DNA of 5,357 nucleotides from contig JAHIZN010000038.1 in assembly GCA_018814245.1 (NCBI GenBank), positions 1 to 5,357 of the forward strand, in the 5' to 3' direction. The notes beneath the pieces were generated by a model, which was not told where the DNA came from, did not search any database, and saw only the letters and a program-made list of their open reading frames with translations. The stretch comes from a bacterium (lineage in GTDB: Bacteria; UBA9089; CG2-30-40-21). Shown piece by piece: positions 1 to 5,079 of the stretch. The position numbers and the translations under genes are program-made. Position 1 is the stretch's first letter. Each line of letters begins with the position of its first letter.

Positions 1-1
1 C

Positions 2-1243
2 AATCCCCAAACAGCTCTATTAATCCTTGCTTCTTTTGATTCCAAAGATGCTTTGCAAATGGATATTGCGAGAGAATACTTGAGTAGATTGGATAAAAAG
101 GTTTTGGAGCAAGATGGGAAGTTGGGAAAGATGGAAGAGATTTTGAGAAAGGGGTTTCAGTATCCATTAGTTGAGCTTGGCTGTTTGCTCGTTCCCAAAT
201 ATGAAAAAATCAAGAAAGACGATTTTCAAGGTGATTTTGATGTGATTGAAAAAATATCCTTTGGTGATGGGAAAATCCACTTACGCGAAAACCGAGCAAC
301 TGGAATGGATTTGTATCAGGCAAATCAAGGCGATTTGATAACTTCTAAAATAAATGTTCATCAAGGGGCAATGGCTTTAAGTCCATGTGATTTGGTTTGC
401 TCAACGCATTATCAAGTTTACTTAATAAATCCAGAAGTGAATCCAAAATATCTGTTGTTGATTTTACGATCAAGCAAGTTTTTAGAAATTGTGAATATTG
501 AAAAAGCTGGCGGAATTAAGAATGAAGCCGGGGTAGAATTTTTAGCAAAATTCAAAATCCCTCTCCCATCGCTTGAAGCCCAAAACGAAATCGTGGGGAA
601 AATCGAAAAGCAAAAGCAGATTATTGAGGGGGCGGAGAGGATTGAGGAAGGTTTTACTGTTGATCAATTTTTAGAAAGTCATCATCAGGAAGAATTTATT
701 GGAAAACTTGCTCAAGTAGACGGTTCACCTGTAAAAGACTTGGATGCTTTGATGAACGAAACTTATGTTGGAGGCGAAAATATAGAAAGTGGAACAGGAA
801 GATTGTTAAATTTACAAACAGTGCAAAAAGCCGGAATAATTGGTCCCTCGTTTGCCTTTAAGAAAGATCATGTTGTATACAGTAAAGTTCGACCGAATCT
901 ACAAAAGTGTTTTTATGCTGATTTTGATGGTGTGTGTAGTTCGGACATTTACCCGCTAAAAGTGAATGGCGATTTAATATTGGGAAAATATTTAGCGATG
1001 GTTTTACAGACAAAGCTTTTTGCTAAGAAGACAGAATCTTTTCAAGAAGGAAGATCTGGAATGCCAAAAATAAATCAGGATCAATTGGCACAAATTAAAA
1101 TCCCTCTCCCTCCTCTCGAAACCCAACGCCAAATCGTAGAAAAACTTAACCGGCAGATGCAGGCACTGGAAGGCGTGCGACTGCTCAAGTCCGAAGCCGA
1201 AAAGCGGATTGAGGAGATTTTAGTAAAGGTGTGGGGCGAATAA
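2..1243 (+). CDS. hsdS: Type I restriction-modification specificity subunit (HsdS), 5'-partial, possibly the C-terminal part of a methylase-specificity fusion
   Basis: This is the DNA-recognition subunit of a type I restriction-modification system. It binds the bipartite target and positions the HsdM methylase. Numbered from the TTG at 53, TRD1 spans about residues 35-170 and is followed by conserved helix 1, beginning IPLPSLEAQNEIV (169-181). TRD2 spans about 222-350 and is followed by conserved helix 2, beginning IPLPPLETQRQIVEKL (350-365), up to the C-terminus at 396. Two TRDs each ended by a PLP-x-LE-Q-IV helix are typical of HsdS. The frame has no stop between base 2 and the TTG, adding 17 residues (NPQTALLILASFDSKDA), and a charged helix (residues 3-34) precedes TRD1. 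The real start is therefore probably left of the window, and the gene may be an HsdM-HsdS fusion. That is inference, because no methylase motif is visible. The TTG at 53 lacks a convincing ribosome-binding site. The next gene starts 4 bp downstream, implying one operon. Confidence 0.9.
   Translation, partial: NPQTALLILASFDSKDALQMDIAREYLSRLDKKVLEQDGKLGKMEEILRKGFQYPLVELGCLLVPKYEKIKKDDFQGDFDVIEKISFGDGKIHLRENRATGMDLYQANQGDLITSKINVHQGAMALSPCDLVCSTHYQVYLINPEVNPKYLLLILRSSKFLEIVNIEKAGGIKNEAGVEFLAKFKIPLPSLEAQNEIVGKIEKQKQIIEGAERIEEGFTVDQFLESHHQEEFIGKLAQVDGSPVKDLDALMNETYVGGENIESGTGRLLNLQTVQKAGIIGPSFAFKKDHVVYSKVRPNLQKCFYADFDGVCSSDIYPLKVNGDLILGKYLAMVLQTKLFAKKTESFQEGRSGMPKINQDQLAQIKIPLPPLETQRQIVEKLNRQMQALEGVRLLKSEAEKRIEEILVKVWGE
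554..594 (+). repeat. Direct repeat within hsdS, copy 1 (start of conserved helix 1)
   Basis: This 41-bp stretch matches 1097-1137 at about 33 of 41 positions, including an identical 14-bp run (AAAATCCCTCTCCC). It encodes the KIPLPSLEAQNEIV part of the first conserved helix. The two copies are 543 bp (181 codons) apart and in the same frame, so the gene is built from two half-repeats. Such repeats are known sites for exchange of target-recognition domains in hsdS genes. Confidence 0.75.
1097..1137 (+). repeat. Direct repeat within hsdS, copy 2 (start of conserved helix 2)
   Basis: This is the partner of 554-594. It encodes the KIPLPPLETQRQIV part of the second conserved helix. The protein similarity is higher than the DNA similarity over the flanking helix, so the pair looks like the ancestral internal duplication of HsdS and not a recent one. 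Confidence 0.75.
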
Positions 1244-1247
1244 AACA

Positions 1248-2291
1248 ATGACAGATACAATCAGAACATTATCAATTGGAAAAGGAATAGTAAATACAGA
1301 CTATATTTTGCTTGAACAAACACCTACAACAGCTTTGATTTTCAAACCTCAAGTCCACCAAGGAGGCGTTAGGGGTTGGTTGGTTCGTTTCAAAAAGTCG
1401 AAAGACGAAACATGGGAAGAATTAAAAGAAAAAGATTTCAGGAGTTTGAAATTATACGAAGGTGTTCGTATTGAATTAGGCACAGAACAAACAAAAATAC
1501 TTTGTGAGGAAATTGAAAAACGAAGAGACATACCGGTTGAATATGGTGAACATGAATATTTAGTTATTTCAGATAGAAATGTCAAAGAAGTGGTTAACCA
1601 GATACTAGCAAAAGGGTTTAGTAACCAGTTGTGGGAAGAGCTTAAGCGTATTAATCCAAAGGAAGCTACAAGATTATCGTTGCTACAGATTCAGGAGGAA
1701 CGCAACTTATCTCTTCAAGAATTTAGAAACAGTATTGATGATGGAGATAAACACGAAGACTATTGGCAAAGATTTTTTGAAGTAAATAAGTGGATTTTTG
1801 GTTATGGGTTAAACTATAAAATTCTGCGACAGGAACAAACGCAGCCAAATTATGGAGGTACACGGGTTGATGGTACCGGTGGACAAAGAGGAGACTACCT
1901 CACTTCTACAAAAGGAGACATTAGCTTTATTGTGCTTGTTGAGATAAAAACTCCATTTACTCCACTGTTGCAAGGTACTGAACCTCAACGGAATGGTGCA
2001 TGGGGCTTATCGAAACAGCTAACGGATGGAATAACACAGTTACAGGCAAATAAGTCAACTTGGGAAATAAACGGATCCAAGGAAGATGACAACAGAGACC
2101 GTTTAGAAAATGAAAATATTTTTACAGTAACGCCCAATGGTATTCTGGTTATCGGCAGACTTAATCAGTTGGAGACGAGAGATAAAAGAGGCACTTTTCA
2201 TAGGTTTAGACAAAGTGTACATGGGATTGAGGTCATTACTTTTGATGAATTATTGAAAAGAGCAGAATTTATTGTGAAAGATTGGGAATAG
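1248..2291 (+). CDS. sduA: Shedu-type anti-phage nuclease (SduA-like, DUF4263, PD-(D/E)xK fold)
   Basis: This 347-residue protein resembles the Shedu immune nuclease, a DNA-cutting anti-phage effector. The C-terminal half carries the family features. HEDYWQRFFEVNKWIFG lies at about 169-184. A likely PD-(D/E)xK site follows, with GDYL (D216, or alternatively D224) before VEIKT (E232, K234). A Gln-containing helix spans about 255-266, then GILVIGR (298-304) and the end motif TFDELLKRAEFIV (331-343). The first 165 or so residues form a separate mostly beta domain of unknown role, consistent with the variable N-terminal domains of Shedu proteins. The length suits a two-domain member. The ATG at 1248 is 4 bp after the hsdS stop, with a GGGG run at 1233-1236 as a possible ribosome-binding site, so translation is probably coupled. 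No HsdR follows it. The family assignment is firm; whether it acts with the HsdS protein or alone is open. Confidence 0.85.
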   Translation: MTDTIRTLSIGKGIVNTDYILLEQTPTTALIFKPQVHQGGVRGWLVRFKKSKDETWEELKEKDFRSLKLYEGVRIELGTEQTKILCEEIEKRRDIPVEYGEHEYLVISDRNVKEVVNQILAKGFSNQLWEELKRINPKEATRLSLLQIQEERNLSLQEFRNSIDDGDKHEDYWQRFFEVNKWIFGYGLNYKILRQEQTQPNYGGTRVDGTGGQRGDYLTSTKGDISFIVLVEIKTPFTPLLQGTEPQRNGAWGLSKQLTDGITQLQANKSTWEINGSKEDDNRDRLENENIFTVTPNGILVIGRLNQLETRDKRGTFHRFRQSVHGIEVITFDELLKRAEFIVKDWE

Positions 2292-2416
2292 AGGGACACT
2301 TTCCATATTTCTAAAAGGTTTCAGACAGATAGTGTCTTGGTGGTGAGAAACCAGGGAAGAAACCAGAACCATCGCCCATCTTAAACCCAAGTAATTCTGT
2401 AAAAGCATAAAAAAAA

Positions 2417-2429
2417 GGCATTAAATGCC
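2417..2429. repeat. Small palindrome over the start codon of the DUF1016 fragment
   Basis: GGCAT, a 3-base spacer and ATGCC form a perfect 5-bp inverted repeat that includes both the GG of the ribosome-binding site (AAAAGG, ending at 2418) and the ATG at 2425. It could hide the start in mRNA, but a stem this short may be chance. The rest of the 133-bp gap (2292-2424) shows no promoter or terminator that I can support. Confidence 0.35.
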
Positions 2430-2733
2430 AGACAAAAAGAAAGAAGAAAACAAAGTGATCACAAGCAGCCAATTGTATAAAAACATCAAGGCAATTTTAA
2501 CAGAGTCGCGGACGCGAGCCATAGGAGCGGTCAATTTTATCATGGTCGAAGCGTATTGGAATGTGGGAAAGCTGATTGTAGAAGATGAGCAGAAAGGCAC
2601 GAAAAAAGCTGAATATGGCAAAAAGGTGCTGGAAAATCTTTCACTTCGATTATCAAACGATTTTGGGAAAGGCTTTGATCCGTCCAATTTATGGAATATG
2701 CGAAGGTTTTACCTTGCCGGTTTAGAACGATGA
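2425..2733 (+). pseudogene. Truncated DUF1016 (YhcG-like) nuclease gene, N-terminal domain only
   Basis: The 102-residue reading frame matches the N-terminal domain of DUF1016/YhcG proteins, which are about 330-370 residues long and end in a PD-(D/E)xK nuclease domain. The visible signature runs from a helix with MVEAYWNVGKLIVEDEQ (about 40-56) through YGKKVLENLSLRLSNDFGKG (64-83) to FDPSNLWNMRRFYLA (84-98). It stops three residues later at LER. The expected next segment, a conserved Leu-Ser-Trp-Ser/Thr-His-Tyr stretch, is missing from all three forward frames of the next 66 bp, so this is a deletion or rearrangement and not a simple frameshift. The ATG at 2425 has AAAAGG 6 bp upstream, so a short protein could still be made, but it would lack the nuclease domain. 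DUF1016 genes are often found beside type I restriction genes, which fits the neighbours. Bases 2734-2799 hold nothing recognisable. Confidence 0.75.
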
Positions 2734-2799
2734 AACATTCAATCGCCTTACCTTTCGCATTTATCGAACACGGTGTAGCTATGCTTGCAAGGGGGGAAA

Positions 2800-3177
2800 A
2801 TGGAAATGCACATTCATCATTATAAACTCATCGCCTGTTACTTAATAATCAGCATCATTCTCATAGGCTGTGTTGAAATTCAAGGAACACTGCCAGAATT
2901 GCAACCATCTTCCACCCCTCAGGAACCACCTGAACTAACCCCTGAATATCCCAAATACCATAAAGACGGAAGGATAGAGGCAGGCAGGAATATCTTTTTC
3001 TACACATCGTTTGGCTCATCGGGTAAGAATTTCACTCAATTCAATAATCCTCAGGATATAGCCATAAATAAAGATGGTTATATTTATATTGCTGATACAG
3101 GTAATCACCGAATACAAAAATTTACCTCAAATGGTGATTTTGTAGGGATAGTGGGCACAAATACTCAAGTTTATTAA
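2800..3177 (+). CDS. Truncated NHL-repeat lipoprotein (first, partial copy)
   Basis: This is a short copy of the lipoprotein gene at 3842-4841. It encodes a hydrophobic signal segment (YLIISIILIGC) ending in an acceptable lipobox, L-I-G-C, with the lipid-bearing Cys at residue 24. A Pro/Thr-rich linker follows, then one NHL blade (FNNPQDIAINKDGYIYIADT, then GNHRIQKF). It stops at GTNTQVY. The reading frame could open at a TTG at 2785, but that lies before the AAGGGGGG ribosome-binding site (2789-2796). I chose the ATG at 2800; the ATG at 2806, with 9 bp spacing, is an equally good choice. One blade cannot close a propeller, so the product is probably non-functional or vestigial. The frame that should continue the second blade runs on from the shared break as KFINPSGLTIDDEGKM and ends at the TAG at 3236-3238, soon after similarity to copy 2 ceases at 3214. 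Confidence 0.65.
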   Translation: MEMHIHHYKLIACYLIISIILIGCVEIQGTLPELQPSSTPQEPPELTPEYPKYHKDGRIEAGRNIFFYTSFGSSGKNFTQFNNPQDIAINKDGYIYIADTGNHRIQKFTSNGDFVGIVGTNTQVY

Positions 3178-3214
3178 TCCATCAGGTTTAACCATAGATG
3201 ATGAAGGGAAGATG
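2815..3214 (+). repeat. 400-bp direct repeat, copy 1
   Basis: This segment matches 3890-4289 along its full length with no gap and a constant 1075-bp offset. I count about 23 mismatches in 400 bp, or roughly 94% identity. It starts in the signal-sequence codons at CATCATTATAAACTCAT and ends at GAAGGGAAGATG, after which the two copies diverge abruptly. The toxin-antitoxin pair and its promoter fill the space between the copies. Confidence 0.9.
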
Positions 3215-3224
3215 GTTTTAATGC

Positions 3225-3253
3225 TTGACAAGAAATAGTTTTTAATATATAAT
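3225..3253 (+). promoter_or_regulatory. Perfect-consensus sigma-70-type promoter for the toxin-antitoxin operon
   Basis: TTGACA at 3225-3230 and TATAAT at 3248-3253 are both exact consensus hexamers, separated by exactly 17 bp. The spacer is AT-rich. Transcription should start near 3260, giving a leader of about 27 bases before the antitoxin ATG at 3287. It begins only 11 bp after the end of repeat copy 1, so it arrived with, or was formed at, that junction. Confidence 0.85.
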
Positions 3254-3267
3254 AATTTCAGAAATTA
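3253..3267. promoter_or_regulatory. Candidate operator: 15-bp palindrome at the transcription start
   Basis: TAATTTC-A-GAAATTA is a perfect 7-1-7 inverted repeat. It begins at the last base of the -10 box and covers the expected start site. Antitoxins usually repress their own promoter by binding such a palindrome, with the toxin as co-repressor, so this is the natural site for the AbrB-type protein encoded 20 bp downstream. The symmetry is seen; the binding is inferred. Confidence 0.65.
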
Positions 3268-3274
3268 AGAATTC

Positions 3275-3281
3275 AGGAGGG
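3275..3281 (+). promoter_or_regulatory. Strong ribosome-binding site of the antitoxin gene
   Basis: AGGAGGG lies 5 bp before the ATG at 3287 and is close to a perfect Shine-Dalgarno sequence, which fixes that start. The toxin gene has no comparable site and depends on overlap coupling, so the antitoxin is likely made in excess. Confidence 0.85.
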
Positions 3282-3286
3282 AAAGT

Positions 3287-3571
3287 ATGCCATTATTACA
3301 ACTACGCAGGCATTCTCAAATCACTCTGCCTGCTACAATACGCAAGACTTTGAACCTTAAAGATGGAGACTATCTGGAGGCAGAAGCAAGAGATGGGGCA
3401 GTGATTTTAAGGGCAAAGGAATTGATAGATAAAGACCAGGCATGGTTCTGGACAAAGGAGTGGCAGGAAGGAGAAAGAGAGGCTGATGAGGATATCAAGG
3501 CTGGCAGAGTCAGCCAAGTCTTTGACACAGCCAAAGAGGCTATTAGAGCTCTAAAGAGTGGAAGACTATGA
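3287..3571 (+). CDS. AbrB/MazE/SpoVT-type antitoxin
   Basis: This 94-residue protein is probably the antitoxin of a type II toxin-antitoxin pair. Residues 4-45 form an AbrB-like swapped-hairpin DNA-binding domain: LQLRRHSQITLPATIRKTLN followed by LKDGDYLEAEARDGAVIL. Residues 50-94 form an acidic tail, with WFWTKEWQEGEREADEDIKAGRVS and then FDTAKEAIRALK, which would wrap around and block the toxin. The ADEDIKAGRVS-x-x-FD pattern recurs in AbrB-type antitoxins paired with RelE-like toxins. Its TGA overlaps the ATG of the toxin gene by 4 bp (ATGA). It has its own consensus promoter and a palindrome suited to autorepression. The family call is secure. The exact DNA target and partner specificity are not shown by the sequence. 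Confidence 0.88.
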   Translation: MPLLQLRRHSQITLPATIRKTLNLKDGDYLEAEARDGAVILRAKELIDKDQAWFWTKEWQEGEREADEDIKAGRVSQVFDTAKEAIRALKSGRL

Positions 3572-3825
3572 ATGTCCGTTATACCAGATTATTCCTTAAA
3601 CAGTATGGAAAGTTACCTGATCGAATTCAAGAAGAATTTGATGAAAAGTTAGGACTCCTTTTAGGAGACCTCCATTATCCTTCCTTAAGGACAAAGAAGA
3701 TAAAAAGCCATGCTAATATCTGGGAGGCAAGCGTAACTATGGATTATCGTTTTACTTTTAAGATAGAAGAAGAAGTCCTTATCTTACGCAAAATAGGGAC
3801 GCATAATATCTTGCAAAATCCATAA
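3568..3825 (+). CDS. RelE/ParE-superfamily toxin (probable mRNA interferase)
   Basis: This 85-residue basic protein has the size and pattern of RelE-type toxins, which cut mRNA on the ribosome. An N-terminal strand (VRYTRLFLKQY) is followed by two helices (about 12-34). The motif HYPSLRTKKIK (36-46) is the usual HPSLR-x-KKL stretch. IWEASVTMDYRFTFKIEE (51-68) includes the expected Y60-R61, and VLILRKIGTHN (70-80) includes H79. The end reads ILQNP and lacks the final Tyr seen in many RelE proteins, so the catalytic set resembles the YafQ-like or HigB-like side of the family. R41, R61 and H79 are the candidate active residues. The ATG overlaps the antitoxin stop by 4 bp, so translation is coupled. 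RelE toxins more often pair with RelB, Phd or HTH antitoxins, so the AbrB partner makes this a hybrid pair, though such pairs are known. Confidence 0.85.
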   Translation: MNVRYTRLFLKQYGKLPDRIQEEFDEKLGLLLGDLHYPSLRTKKIKSHANIWEASVTMDYRFTFKIEEEVLILRKIGTHNILQNP

Positions 3826-3841
3826 AAAGAAGAAGGGAGAA

Positions 3842-4252
3842 ATGAAATACCCATTACTTGAAGTAAAGGTCTGGGCAGAGGTTGCCTGCCATCATTATAA
3901 ACTCATTGCCTGTTGCTTAATAATCAGCATTATTTTCATAGGCTGTGTTAAAATTCAAGGAACACTGCCAGAATTGTCATCATCTTCCACCCCTCAGAAA
4001 CCACCTAAACTAACCCCTGAATATCCCAAATACCATAAAGATGGAAGGATAGAGGCAGGCAGGAATATCTTTTTCTACACCTCGTTTGGCTCATCAGGTA
4101 AGAATTTCACTCAATTCAATAATCCTCAGGATATAGCCATAGATAAAGATGGTTATGTTTATGTTGCCGATACAGGTAATCACCGGATACAAAAATTTAC
4201 CTCAAATGGTGATTTTGCAGGGATAGTGGGCACAAATACTCAAGTTTATTAA
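3842..4252 (+). CDS. NHL-repeat lipoprotein, N-terminal part (second copy; frame broken after blade 1)
   Basis: The 136-residue frame encodes a signal sequence, a linker and the first blade of an NHL beta-propeller exposed outside the inner membrane. Residues 21-34 (LIACCLIISIIFIG) are hydrophobic. C35 is the probable lipid-bearing Cys, although its lipobox F-I-G-C is less standard than the L-I-G-C of copy 1. Residues 41-62 are rich in Pro, Ser and Thr. Blade 1 is at 88-130, with FNNPQDIAIDKDGYVYVADT then GNHRIQKF. The ATG at 3842 has AGAAGGGAG about 3-11 bp upstream. The first 16 residues (MKYPLLEVKVWAEVAC) differ from copy 1, so the duplicated piece is joined to different 5' DNA. The frame stops at 4250-4252, while the remaining blades continue in the +1 frame from 4227. 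Together 3842-4841 would encode about 333 residues and six blades. Confidence 0.65.
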   Translation: MKYPLLEVKVWAEVACHHYKLIACCLIISIIFIGCVKIQGTLPELSSSSTPQKPPKLTPEYPKYHKDGRIEAGRNIFFYTSFGSSGKNFTQFNNPQDIAIDKDGYVYVADTGNHRIQKFTSNGDFAGIVGTNTQVY

Positions 4253-4289
4253 CCCATCAGGTTTAGCGGTAGATGATGAAGGGAAGATG
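3890..4289 (+). repeat. 400-bp direct repeat, copy 2
   Basis: This is the partner of 2815-3214. In this copy the sequence beyond the repeat (from 4290) carries on into further NHL blades, so this looks like the parent locus and copy 1 like the partial duplicate. Most coding differences between the copies are conservative (for example N to D, I to V, V to A), so the gene was under selection for at least part of its history. Confidence 0.9.
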
Positions 4290-4841
4290 TATGTTATTGA
4301 CACGGATAATCTTATAAAATTAAGTCCGCAAGGAGAGATATTAAGGACGATTAGGATTAACAACCCCAAAGGAATAGCCGTAGAAGGGAATGAACTTTAT
4401 GTTGCCGGTAAAGACAAGATATTATGTTTTGACACAATGTTATTAAATCTTAAATGGAGTCTGGCTGACCACAGGGAGTGGAATCCTTTTGGAATAGCCA
4501 TGAAGCAAGGGTATATCTTTGTTACGGATATTAAAAATAATTGTATCTGCCGTATATTAAGGCGAGGAAAATCCAGCAGTTGGATATGCAGCGTGCAAGG
4601 TGGATTAAACAAGCCATCAGGGATAGCGGTTGATGATAATTGCGTCTATGTGGCTGATACCGATAGTCACATGATTTGGTTATTCGAGAAAGAGATACAG
4701 GAAATATCAAGCTTTTGTACTCAAGGCAAAGATTCAGGACAGTTTGACAGCCCTTCTAAAATAGCCATAAAAGGAAACAGGATTTATGTTTTAGATTCAG
4801 GTAATTGCCGAATTCAAGTATTTGACAGCTATTTTCGGTGA
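4287..4841 (+). CDS. NHL-repeat protein, C-terminal part (blades 2-6 of the second copy)
   Basis: This 184-residue frame continues the propeller begun at 3842, one base out of frame. It is open from 4227, just after a TAG at 4224-4226, so blade 2 really starts at KFINPSGLAVDDEGKM, upstream of the ATG at 4287. Later blades begin NNPKGIAVEGNELYV (25-39), WNPFGIAMKQGYIFV (65-79), NKPSGIAVDDNCVYVADT (108-125) and DSPSKIAIKGNRIYVLDSGN (154-173). With blade 1 this makes six, the usual number for an NHL propeller, and the chain ends cleanly at FDSYFR. The ATG at 4287 is the first possible standard start, but it lies inside a blade and its ribosome-binding site (GAAGGGAAG) is too close. It is therefore probably the 3' part of a frameshifted gene and not an independent one. 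NHL propellers bind proteins or other ligands; the ligand here is unknown. Confidence 0.65.
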   Translation: MYVIDTDNLIKLSPQGEILRTIRINNPKGIAVEGNELYVAGKDKILCFDTMLLNLKWSLADHREWNPFGIAMKQGYIFVTDIKNNCICRILRRGKSSSWICSVQGGLNKPSGIAVDDNCVYVADTDSHMIWLFEKEIQEISSFCTQGKDSGQFDSPSKIAIKGNRIYVLDSGNCRIQVFDSYFR

Positions 4842-4994
4842 ATTGCAGCATTTACTCTATCAAATGTAATGCCTCAGTTATCAGGTGAGGGAAGGTGTCA
4901 GGAGAATCGACTGAGTACTTCTCTGGAAGCCTCAAGCTTATTGAAGGATTTGCCCTAAACATGATATTTGGATTAGGCTAAATAGAGCCGGAAT
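4842..4994. other. Non-coding stretch with no recognised feature
   Basis: I find no terminator with a T-tract after the NHL gene and no promoter close to consensus. The only frame with an ATG and any length (29 codons from 4869) lacks a ribosome-binding site and any familiar motif. Confidence 0.5.
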
Positions 4995-5008
4995 AAAAAA
5001 AGGGGGGG
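4995..5008 (+). promoter_or_regulatory. A7-G7 purine tract, possible ribosome-binding site
   Basis: Seven A residues are followed by seven G residues. The G run ends 8 bp before an ATG at 5017, a good Shine-Dalgarno distance. It resembles the G6 run before the lipoprotein copy at 2800. Long homopolymers are also prone to slippage, so its length may vary. Confidence 0.4.
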
Positions 5009-5016
5009 AATGTATA

Positions 5017-5064
5017 ATGGGAGAGGAAATAGGGGTATGCAAGGTAGTGCTGCGTCATCATTAA
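5017..5064 (+). CDS. Possible 15-residue leader peptide
   Basis: An ATG with a well-placed G-rich ribosome-binding site opens a frame reading MGEEIGVCKVVLRHH and then TAA. The same frame resumes 15 bases later and contains the cysteine-rich micro-ORF at 5080. It may be a leader, the start of a gene broken by the TAA, or chance. Nothing in it is recognised. Confidence 0.2.
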   Translation: MGEEIGVCKVVLRHH

Positions 5065-5079
5065 AGTTTAGGATTAAAC

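Noticed and set aside
1349..1585. 78-codon frame on the - strand inside the Shedu-like gene
   Set aside because: It is fully antisense to a well-supported gene, Ser/Phe-rich and without any recognisable domain.
2295..2336. Inverted repeat GACACT / AGTGTC after the Shedu-like gene
   Set aside because: A 6-bp stem with a 30-base loop and no T-tract is too weak to call a terminator.
2421..2687. 88-codon frame on the - strand across the DUF1016 fragment
   Set aside because: It is the complement of a recognised coding stretch; its Phe/Ser richness reflects the Lys/Glu-rich sense strand.
4227..4252. A classic slippery heptamer or prfB-like site that would prove programmed frameshifting in the NHL gene
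   Set aside because: The needed shift is +1, and none of the codons in the overlap allows good re-pairing (for example CAA, GTT and TAT). The frame break is real, but no known shift signal is visible.
4397..4612. 71-codon frame on the - strand within the NHL gene
   Set aside because: It is antisense to NHL blades whose motifs are clear on the + strand.
4869..4958. 29-codon + strand frame starting ATG CCT CAG
   Set aside because: There is no ribosome-binding site, no known motif and no neighbour that would call for it.
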